Shown: one piece after another, positions 17,934 to 24,740 of the stretch | Numbering within the stretch: the stretch's first letter is position 1 | Layout: each line of letters begins with the position of its first letter | From: Paracoccaceae bacterium | GTDB taxonomy: Bacteria; Pseudomonadota; Alphaproteobacteria; Rhodobacterales; Rhodobacteraceae | Direction of reading: 5' to 3' | DNA length: 64,000 nt | NCBI GenBank assembly: GCA_033344815.1 | Contig: JAWPMR010000001.1 | Span: 4,760,136-4,824,135, forward strand | Made by a program: the position numbers and the translations under genes | Notes under the pieces: model-generated | The model's database searches: none | What the model saw: the letters and a program-made list of their open reading frames with translations, nothing else | Told to the model about the DNA's origin: nothing

Positions 17934-19337
17934 TCAAGCCGCCGGCCGGTTGAGGTTGACCTGATTGCGTCCCTGCATTTTTGCCGCGTAAAGCGCCTTG
18001 TCTGCTGCATCCAGAAGGATGTTGGCATCCTGCTGTGGCGCGGGTTGTTGGGCGGTGCGCAGGCCCCCCAAAGTGACGCCGATGGATATGGTCACTTTTA
18101 TCAACTCACTGCTGCCGGGAATATGGAAACCGCGTCCGCCGATTTTGCGACACAGCCGACTGGCCGCGGCGCGCGCCTCTGTCATCGGGGTCGCGGGCAT
18201 CACGATCAAAAATTCCTCACCACCGATTCTGGCAATGAGATCAACGCCCCGCAGATTATCGCGCAGTCGCTTTGCGGTTTCGATCAGAACGGCGTCTCCT
18301 GAGGCATGGCCATAGTGGTCATTGATCTGTTTGAAGTGATCCAGATCGGCCACCATCACCGCAAAACTACGTCCGGTTGCGGCGGAATGTTCAGCGACGC
18401 GCGCCAGATGCGGCATTGCGTAGCGTCGGTTGTGCAGCCCGGTAAGTGGGTCAGAAACCGCGGCCTTTAGGCCTGTACGCACCGTCGCGCGCAACTGATC
18501 CGCGATGCGTTTACGACGCAGCATTGCTTTGACACGCAGGGTGAGTTCCAAAGGTTCAAAACCATCCGTCATCAAGTCATCTGCCCCAAGATCAAGCGCA
18601 TAGGCGCCAAGCCCAGGGTCGGGGCGCGCTTGCAGGACGAGAATGCCCGCGTGACGCGTGATGGCTGTCGCGCGGATTGCCGCCAGCAACCGCAGCACGT
18701 CGCTGGTGGACGTGTCATCCTCCGAAAGAGCGAGAATGAAAACGTCGGGAACCTTATCTGGCGACAGATCCCGCAAAGCCGTTTCAGGTGCAGCAAAATC
18801 CAGGGTCGTGCGCAACTTCGGGCGCAGGGTATTCACCCAGTTGTGTGCAAGCTGCGCGTCGGTTCCAACCAGCACGGCACGGCCAGCAGGGCCAAATTCA
18901 AGCGGTTCTTCTGCAAAACCGAGGGCTCTTGAGGTATCGTCGCGCATTTGCCATTCCGCCGCTGTGTTGTGGGCGCGGATCAGACTGCGAACGCGCGCCA
19001 AAAGAAGGGTGTCATCAATTGGTTTCAGCATGACATCCTGAACACCGGCCTCGAGCGCCTTGAGGCGCGTGTTAGAATCGGGCCTGCACCCGACGACCAT
19101 CATCGGGATTGCGCGGGTTTGCGGGCTGCGCTTGAGGCGACGGCACAACTCGGCCGCATCGCAATCCGGAAGCGCCATTGCCGATATGACGAGGTCAGGA
19201 TCATGTCTCAAAGCTGCAACGCAGGCCTCATCCGCCGTCGCCGCATGAACAACTTCATAGAAAGCTGACGCCAGTTTGACCTTGAGAACGATGCGATTTG
19301 TTGAGATCGCGTCTACTATGAGAATTTTGCCCTGCAC
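17934..19337 (-). CDS. PleD-like diguanylate cyclase with degenerate receivers
   Basis: A 467-residue protein of the PleD layout: receiver 1 (about 1-120), receiver 2 (about 150-275) and a GGDEF domain (about 290-460). The catalytic loop is GGEEF, and an inhibitory RxxD site (RGVD) lies five residues before it, so c-di-GMP synthesis and feedback control look intact. Receiver 1 is unusual: the phosphate-accepting Asp of PleD (D53) is Ala53 here, one of the two acidic pocket residues (position 10) is Ala, while Lys105 is kept. Receiver 2 also lacks the Asp. Control by phosphorylation is thus unlikely. The gene converges with the sigma operon and is divergent from the DUF3572 gene. Confidence 0.9.
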   Translation of the reverse strand: MQGKILIVDAISTNRIVLKVKLASAFYEVVHAATADEACVAALRHDPDLVISAMALPDCDAAELCRRLKRSPQTRAIPMMVVGCRPDSNTRLKALEAGVQDVMLKPIDDTLLLARVRSLIRAHNTAAEWQMRDDTSRALGFAEEPLEFGPAGRAVLVGTDAQLAHNWVNTLRPKLRTTLDFAAPETALRDLSPDKVPDVFILALSEDDTSTSDVLRLLAAIRATAITRHAGILVLQARPDPGLGAYALDLGADDLMTDGFEPLELTLRVKAMLRRKRIADQLRATVRTGLKAAVSDPLTGLHNRRYAMPHLARVAEHSAATGRSFAVMVADLDHFKQINDHYGHASGDAVLIETAKRLRDNLRGVDLIARIGGEEFLIVMPATPMTEARAAASRLCRKIGGRGFHIPGSSELIKVTISIGVTLGGLRTAQQPAPQQDANILLDAADKALYAAKMQGRNQVNLNRPAA

Positions 19338-19440
19338 GCTTTTTGCGTCCTTTTCTGGGGATGTTTACCGCTGATCGACATTGCGCCGAATTTGGTTAAC
19401 AAAGGGTTTCGAGTTTGCGGCAAATTATGGACAGATTATC

Positions 19441-19722
19441 ATGATCACGCGGGAGTCCGCCGAGGTGCTGGCATTGCAGGTGTTGGGTTGGTTGGCGGGC
19501 AACGAAGAGTTGCTCCCAGTGTTCCTGGGGGCGAGCGGCGCTTCCCAACAAGATGTGCGCAATGGTGCGCAAGACCCTGTTTTTCTGGGCTCTGTACTTG
19601 ATTTTGTCCTGATGGATGACGCGTGGGTTGTGGAAGCCTGTGACGCGATTGGAGCGCCGTATGGCGCGCTTTTTGAGGCGCGACAGACCTTGCCCGGCGG
19701 AGAACAGGTCAACTGGACATGA
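19441..19722 (+). CDS. DUF3572 family protein
   Basis: A 93-residue protein with the opening SAEVLALQVLGWLAGNEELLPVFL that marks the DUF3572 family of Alphaproteobacteria, followed by LGASGASQQDVR and FLGSVLDFVLMDDAWV. Function unknown. The start at 19441 is the one that matches the family; the weak GGACAG before it is the only candidate ribosome-binding site. Its stop overlaps the HAD phosphatase start (ATGA), so the two are translated together. Confidence 0.8.
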   Translation: MITRESAEVLALQVLGWLAGNEELLPVFLGASGASQQDVRNGAQDPVFLGSVLDFVLMDDAWVVEACDAIGAPYGALFEARQTLPGGEQVNWT

Positions 19723-20417
19723 GTGAAATCAAGGGTGTTCTTTTTGACAAGGACGGCACTCTATTTGATTTTGCGACCACATGGGAATCCTGGGCTGCGG
19801 CGTTTTTGGATCGCTTGACGGAAGATCGCGCCTCGGCTGTGCGACTGGGGGCACAGATTGGATTTGATTATGGCGCCCGCCGTTTTGAAAAAGACAGCAT
19901 TGTCATTGCCGGAACCCCAGGCGAAGTAGCGCAAGCGCTTTTGCCGGCTATGGCAGGATATTCACATGCGCAAGTTGTGGATCTTTTAAATGAAGAAGCC
20001 GCCAAAGCACCACAGGCCGAAGCGGTTCCGCTGGCACCGTTTTTGTCGGGTCTCATCGACAGCGGCTTGCGGCTCGGTGTGGCAACCAACGACGCCGAAG
20101 CGCCTGCACGCGCTCATCTGGAATCGGCTCAAATTATTGACAAATTTGACTTCATCGCCGGGTTTGACAGTGGTTACGGTGCCAAACCCGGCACCGGGCA
20201 AATGCTCGGCTTTGCAAAAGCAATAAACACGGATCCACGGGCGATTGTTATGGTAGGTGACAGCCGTCACGATTTGATAGCGGGACGCGCGGCCGGGATG
20301 CGCTGCGTCGGGGTCTTGACCGGTTTGGCAGAGCGTGACGTCTTGGCGCCGCTTGCCGACGCCGTTTTTGACGATATTGGCTTTTTGCCGGAGTGGCTCG
20401 CGGCGCTGAGAGTTTGA
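19719..20417 (+). CDS. HAD-family phosphatase, Gph-like
   Basis: Haloacid dehalogenase-fold hydrolase of 232 residues, similar to phosphoglycolate phosphatases. Motif I is FDKDGTLFDF (nucleophile Asp, acid-base Asp), motif II is GVATNDAEA (Asn-Asp in place of Thr/Ser-Asn is a small oddity), a Lys in GYGAKPGTG acts as motif III, and VMVGDSRHDLIAGRAAGM is motif IV. A helical cap of the C1 type sits between motifs I and II. The likely substrate is a small sugar or organic phosphate. It is coupled to the DUF3572 gene. Confidence 0.88.
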   Translation: MSEIKGVLFDKDGTLFDFATTWESWAAAFLDRLTEDRASAVRLGAQIGFDYGARRFEKDSIVIAGTPGEVAQALLPAMAGYSHAQVVDLLNEEAAKAPQAEAVPLAPFLSGLIDSGLRLGVATNDAEAPARAHLESAQIIDKFDFIAGFDSGYGAKPGTGQMLGFAKAINTDPRAIVMVGDSRHDLIAGRAAGMRCVGVLTGLAERDVLAPLADAVFDDIGFLPEWLAALRV

Positions 20418-20539
20418 CGCTTTGGTGCCACTGCACACTCCCTTCGTGTAAAAGCGACTGAATTCGTCGCGAATGAGACGGCCATAGGTTTCAACCTCTG
20501 CACTTTATGGATCAATCGACGCAGAGAAGGGTTGAATTA

Positions 20540-22102
20540 ATGGCCGAAGTGAAAAGCAAACGCAGAACCCGGAGCGGCGGTCGTGCGGGAGCCGCCACCC
20601 GGCGCGGTAGTGCTGTCATCGAACAAATGCCGTGGAAACCGCCTGTAAACATTGACCGTCCCACGGAGCCGCTGTCGCCCGAAGGCGTTGAGGCGATACA
20701 CGATGGTGCGATGCGTATCCTCGAAGAGGTCGGTGTCGAGTTCCTCAATCACGAAGCCCTCGAAGTCCTGCGCAAAGCAGGGTGTTTAGTGGACGGTGAA
20801 AACGTGCGCATGGGGCGTGACTTTGTGATGGAGTGGATTGCGCACGCGCCCTCTCAATTCACCCTGACACCGCGAAATCCTGACCGGGCGATTACCATCG
20901 GTGGTAAGAATCTGGTGTTTGGCAATGTGTCATCACCGCCCAACTATTGGGATATGGAGCGCGGCACGAAAGTTCCTGGCACCCGCGAAATGTGTCGTAA
21001 TCTGCTCAAGCTGACACAATACTTCAATTGTATCCATTTTGCGGGCGGATATCCGGTGGAGCCCGTGGATTTGCATGCCTCCGTGCGCCATCTGGATGTT
21101 CTGTATGACAAGTTGACCCTGACCGACAAAGTCATGCATGCTTATTCGCTTGGCAAAGAGCGGGTCGAGGATGTGATGGAAATGGTGCGTATTTCGCAAG
21201 GCCTGTCACATGAGGAATTTGACGCAAGCCCCAGATTATACACGAATATAAATTCGACCTCGCCGTTAAAGCATGACATCCCGATGCTGGACGGATGGAT
21301 GCGCATGGCGCGCCGCGGGCAGGGGCTGGTCGTCACGCCGTTTACTTTGGCGGGCGCGATGGCACCGGTCACAATGGCTGGTGCCGTGGCGCAATCACTG
21401 GCCGAATCCCTCTGTGCGGTCGTTTTGGCGCAAATCATCAACCCCGGATGCCCCGTTGCCATTGGGACGTTTACGTCCAACGTCGATATGAAATCCGGCG
21501 CGCCTGCTTTTGGCACGCCAGAATACATGCGCGCCACGCAGATGACCGGGCAACTGTGTCGATTCTATGGCTTACCGATGCGTTCAAGTGGCGTTTGCGC
21601 CGCCAATGTGCCGGACGGACAGGCAATGTGGGAGACGTCCAACAGTTTATGGGCGGCGGTGCAGTCTGGCACGAATATGGTGTATCACGCGGCAGGCTGG
21701 TTGGAAGGCGGGCTTATCGCGAGCCCGGAGAAATTTATTATGGATTGCGAAATACTTCAGCAAATCCAGAGGTATATGGATCCTGGCATCACGGCGACAG
21801 GGCCGGACGAAATTGCTTTGGATGCGATTAAATCCGTCGGCAATGCGGGTCATTTCTTTGGTATTCAACACACGCAAGATCGTTACACGACCGCGTTTTA
21901 CCAGCCGTTCCTGAGTGATTGGAAAAACTATGAGGGTTGGGAAGTTGCTGGAGCGGTTTGGACACCGGAGCGCGCGCATCTGATGTTCAAGGATATTATC
22001 GGCAGTTTTGAAGCGCCCAAAATGGACGAGGCAATCCGCGAAGAACTGGCAGATTTTGTCGCGCGGCGTAAAGCCGAAGGAGGCGCGCCGACGGATTTCT
22101 AG
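20540..22102 (+). CDS. MttB-family methyltransferase (non-pyrrolysine)
   Basis: Trimethylamine methyltransferase-family protein of 520 residues, a TIM barrel that moves a methyl group from a methylated amine to a corrinoid protein or other acceptor. I start at 20540 because GAAGGG lies eight bases before it; the ATG at 20507 has none. The head is basic (RRTRSGGRAGAATRRGS), as is usual in marine alphaproteobacterial members. There is no in-frame TAG, so pyrrolysine is absent, as in MtgB-like glycine betaine methyltransferases. The central GVCAANVPDGQAMWE and HAAGWLEGGLIASPEKF are well conserved. No corrinoid protein or reductive activator is adjacent. Substrate unknown; glycine betaine or proline betaine are candidates by family. 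Confidence 0.88.
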   Translation: MAEVKSKRRTRSGGRAGAATRRGSAVIEQMPWKPPVNIDRPTEPLSPEGVEAIHDGAMRILEEVGVEFLNHEALEVLRKAGCLVDGENVRMGRDFVMEWIAHAPSQFTLTPRNPDRAITIGGKNLVFGNVSSPPNYWDMERGTKVPGTREMCRNLLKLTQYFNCIHFAGGYPVEPVDLHASVRHLDVLYDKLTLTDKVMHAYSLGKERVEDVMEMVRISQGLSHEEFDASPRLYTNINSTSPLKHDIPMLDGWMRMARRGQGLVVTPFTLAGAMAPVTMAGAVAQSLAESLCAVVLAQIINPGCPVAIGTFTSNVDMKSGAPAFGTPEYMRATQMTGQLCRFYGLPMRSSGVCAANVPDGQAMWETSNSLWAAVQSGTNMVYHAAGWLEGGLIASPEKFIMDCEILQQIQRYMDPGITATGPDEIALDAIKSVGNAGHFFGIQHTQDRYTTAFYQPFLSDWKNYEGWEVAGAVWTPERAHLMFKDIIGSFEAPKMDEAIREELADFVARRKAEGGAPTDF

Positions 22103-22201
22103 CCCGCACCAGAAGCTTTCATAATCATTACAATTGAAAGTATTGGATATATCTTAACAGATTACGTGCATTCCTTAGGGACGTATGCGAGCGAGGCGTT
22201 C

Positions 22202-22789
22202 ATGCACGGGCTGGTTAATCGAGCAATACAGGGTTTTGTCATCGACTGCTATGGTACTGCGCAGTGGAATGCCGCGACGCGCCGTGCAAAAATCGGCGTC
22301 ACACATTTTGAAGCCATGTGGGTCTATGATGACGCGCTAACGCCAAGTATTCTGGCAGCAATTTGTGACGTGCTGGACCGGCCGTATGATGAATTGATGG
22401 AAGATATTGGTAGCTATCTGGTGTCTCATCCAAATTTGAAAGCGCTCCGGCGTCTTCTTCGTTTCAGTGGTGTAAATTACGTTGAATTCCTGCATTCCTT
22501 GGATGATTTACCCGACCGGGCGCGATTGGCTGTGCCCGAACTTGAGTTACCGCGGCTGGAATTGCGCGAACACAGCCCAAGCCGGTACAGTTTGCAATGT
22601 GCCGGCGATATTGAGGGATGCGGACATCTATTCAGCGGTATCTTGCGGGCGATGGCCGATGATTTCGGCGCATTGGTGTTTTTGGAACACGAAGGATCGC
22701 AAAATGGCGTGGAGACAATCTCAATTGCTTTGCTGGAGGCCGATTTTGCGACAGATCGCGGCTTTGAACTCTCTGCAGGCGCGCAATGA
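22202..22789 (+). CDS. H-NOX-fold protein lacking the heme-binding histidine
   Basis: A 195-residue protein of the heme NO/oxygen-binding (HNOB) family, start chosen at MHGLVNRAIQGFV with GAGG upstream, as H-NOX proteins open MxGxxN. The fold is clear: WVYDDALTP, LMEDIGSYLV, and FLHSLDDLPDRARLAVPEL. The last lines up without gaps with the region of soluble guanylate cyclase that carries His105, and the His is Pro104 here. The heme-propionate YxSxR motif reads HSPSR, so Tyr and Ser are also lost and only Arg stays. Heme binding in the usual way is thus unlikely. The stop overlaps the start of the HNOBA-GGDEF gene (ATGA), so this is the cyclase's partner protein. Confidence 0.85.
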   Translation: MHGLVNRAIQGFVIDCYGTAQWNAATRRAKIGVTHFEAMWVYDDALTPSILAAICDVLDRPYDELMEDIGSYLVSHPNLKALRRLLRFSGVNYVEFLHSLDDLPDRARLAVPELELPRLELREHSPSRYSLQCAGDIEGCGHLFSGILRAMADDFGALVFLEHEGSQNGVETISIALLEADFATDRGFELSAGAQ

Positions 22790-23817
22790 GCGAACCCTCT
22801 CTTTGCCATAAAATGCTGAGTGTAATCTGCCCCATGCATGTGGTTCTGGACGAGACCGGTTGCATTCATGCTGCCGGACCCACGGCGGAAAAACTGTTGT
22901 TGGGCAAACCTCTTATCGGCAAATCGTTTCTCGAAATCTTCGAGGTGAAACGCCCTCACGCGATAGACACGCTCGAAAAACTACGCGGCACAGAAGGCGC
23001 GAAATTGCATCTTCAGTTGCGTGTCCCGCCGCATCGCGAGTTGAAAGGCGTATTGATGGAAGGCCCGCAGGCAGGGCATTTGGTGGTCAACTTGTCCTTC
23101 GGTATCTCGGTCGTTGATGCGGTCCAGTATTACAGGCTGTCGGCCACCGACTTCGCGCCGACGGATCCAACGATTGAAATGCTTTACCTTGTCGAAGCGA
23201 AATCTCTGGCGATGGACGCCTCGCGTCACCTTAACCATCGTTTGCAGGGCGCGCGTGTGGCGGCGGAAAAACAGGCGATGACCGATACATTGACCGGTTT
23301 GAAAAATCGTCGCGCGATGGATCGGGAATTGGCGAATATGATCGCAAATGATGAAAATTTTGCGCTCATGCACCTTGATCTTGATTTTTTCAAGGCGGTG
23401 AATGACGATATGGGCCATGCTGCGGGTGACCATGTGTTGCAGGTTGTGTCTTCCATCATGCTGAATGAAACGCGTAAGCGTGACTGTGTCGCTCGCGTCG
23501 GAGGAGACGAGTTTGTCATACTTCTCAGAGAGTTGAACGACGTGAGCACGATCAATCAGATCGCGAAACGCATCATAAACAAACTGAGTGAACCCATCCT
23601 TTATGCCGGTGAACTTTGCGAAGTATCGGCAAGTGCAGGCACAACCCTGTCGAGCCTGTACGAGTTTCCCGATGCAGATAAGTTGCTGGATGACGCAGAT
23701 GCCGCACTCTATCGTTCAAAGCATTTAGGGCGCGGGCGGCACACTTTCTACTCAGACACGCTCACCAGAAAATTGACAGATTTAGACGAAGCCCGCACCC
23801 CGGACGCCATGAATTGA
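22786..23817 (+). CDS. Diguanylate cyclase with HNOBA sensor domain
   Basis: A 343-residue soluble signalling enzyme. Residues about 10-160 form an HNOBA domain, the partner domain of H-NOX found in soluble guanylate cyclases: MHVVLDETGCIHAAGPTAEKLL, FLEIFEVKRP, LKGVLMEGPQAGHLVVNLSFGISVVDAV. A helical coil (about 145-175) leads to a GGDEF domain with MTDTLTGLKNRRAMD, VGGDEFVILL and DADAALYRSKHLGRGR. The inhibitory RxxD (RKRD) lies five residues before GGDEF. It should make c-di-GMP under control of the H-NOX-like protein before it, with which translation is coupled. Confidence 0.9.
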   Translation: MSEPSLCHKMLSVICPMHVVLDETGCIHAAGPTAEKLLLGKPLIGKSFLEIFEVKRPHAIDTLEKLRGTEGAKLHLQLRVPPHRELKGVLMEGPQAGHLVVNLSFGISVVDAVQYYRLSATDFAPTDPTIEMLYLVEAKSLAMDASRHLNHRLQGARVAAEKQAMTDTLTGLKNRRAMDRELANMIANDENFALMHLDLDFFKAVNDDMGHAAGDHVLQVVSSIMLNETRKRDCVARVGGDEFVILLRELNDVSTINQIAKRIINKLSEPILYAGELCEVSASAGTTLSSLYEFPDADKLLDDADAALYRSKHLGRGRHTFYSDTLTRKLTDLDEARTPDAMN

Positions 23818-23853
23818 CAGGTGCCTGATCGCGCAATTTTATGAGGCATTTTA

Positions 23854-23874
23854 GGTATTCCCGCCGGGATAACC
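23854..23874. promoter_or_regulatory. 21-bp palindrome after the cyclase gene
   Basis: GGTATTCCCG and CGGGATAACC face each other about a central C (outer GGT/ACC and inner TCCCG/CGGGA pair). It may be a regulator site for the signalling genes downstream or a transcript-end hairpin without a T tract. Confidence 0.35.
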
Positions 23875-24006
23875 CAAGAAAATCACGTCTAAAGACCTGT
23901 ATTACATGCCTAAACGTCGCCGCACACCAGAGGTAGCATAACGTGTCCGTGAATCTACGTGGGTAGTTATGCGGATACCGCCGACCGCACAATTTGCATA
24001 TTTTAG

Positions 24007-24039
24007 GCTGGGCGTGCTCGCTCAGCTGAATTCTTTTTT
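24007..24039 (+). terminator. Hairpin with T tract
   Basis: GCTGGGCG (24007-24014) pairs with CGCTCAGC (24019-24026) with one G-T pair, around TGCT, and TTCTTTTTT follows at 24031-24039. It would end transcripts from the H-NOX and cyclase pair. The 301 bases between 23818 and 24118 hold this hairpin, the 21-bp palindrome and a GGTAGTT box at 23961, but no gene. Confidence 0.45.
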
Positions 24040-24118
24040 GTGTTGGTTCTGCAGGACGGTGTTCACCGAATTGAACAAAGCGGCGCGCGGAGAATTGTTA
24101 TGATTAGGAAGTGTTAAC

Positions 24119-24556
24119 TTGACGAAACTATTTGCTCCAGACGTGCAAGACCTTGAACGCATAACTCTCAAGTTGAGGACGGCGAGGACTTATTTTTTTA
24201 GGTGGGAAGGCGATAGTGAGCCGAACCATTTGCTGCAGGCTGATGGGGTTTTCAATCCTGAATTTGTCATGTGCCAGCAAGCTCGCGTCCTTGCCGATCA
24301 CGTTAAAGCGGTTGGAAAACCTCTATTCATTGATGACATTTATGCGCACCCTCTCATTTCTAGAAAAGACATCGTTTTCGGGCATTGTATCCGTGCTTTC
24401 GCAGGCACGCCCGTATTTGAAGATTCGAGCGTGGTACGTGGGGTGTTGTGCACCGTGGATAATAGCAAACGCGATTGGAGTGGCGAGGACATGACCGTTT
24501 TGCGAGCGGCATCGCGATGTCTTGCGGCAGATCTTGAATACATAGAATGTGCATGA
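24119..24556 (+). CDS. Stand-alone GAF-domain protein
   Basis: A 145-residue protein made of one GAF-like domain: FRWEGDSEPNHLLQADGVFNPEFVMCQQA, then KPLFIDDIYAHPLISRKDIV, AFAGTPVFEDSSVVRGVLCTVDNSKRDWSGEDMTVLRAASRCLA, the standard closing strands and helix. It has no output domain. The start is a TTG at 24119 with AGGAAG upstream, and no better ATG exists in frame. A tiny frame (ATG at 24099 to a stop at 24116) overlaps the ribosome-binding site. It stands 185 bases before the histidine kinase on the same strand and could feed a signal to it. Two Cys (in VMCQQA and VLCTVD) might serve as ligands or redox sites; this is speculative. Confidence 0.75.
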   Translation: MTKLFAPDVQDLERITLKLRTARTYFFRWEGDSEPNHLLQADGVFNPEFVMCQQARVLADHVKAVGKPLFIDDIYAHPLISRKDIVFGHCIRAFAGTPVFEDSSVVRGVLCTVDNSKRDWSGEDMTVLRAASRCLAADLEYIECA

Positions 24557-24576
24557 TATGCGTATCTGATCATTTT

Positions 24577-24593
24577 CCTAGGTAGTTTTTCCC
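24577..24593 (+). promoter_or_regulatory. GGTAGTT box before the kinase gene
   Basis: CCTAGGTAGTTTTTCCC shares TAGGTAGTTTT-N-CC with a site just after the regulator gene (27724-27745). It lies about 150 bases before the kinase start. A role as the binding site of the FixJ-type regulator is inference. Confidence 0.35.
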
Positions 24594-24740
24594 TGTTTTT
24601 ATGGCGTATTCCGGCATCAAGCGAACAGGCGGTCAGTCGCGCAGTCGGCAAATCACAAAACGGCACTTATTTGATCAATCTGGCTCAAGACCGATGGCTC
24701 CGTGCAGGCCAACCATTGAGCAGTGCAAAGTGGCTGCTGC

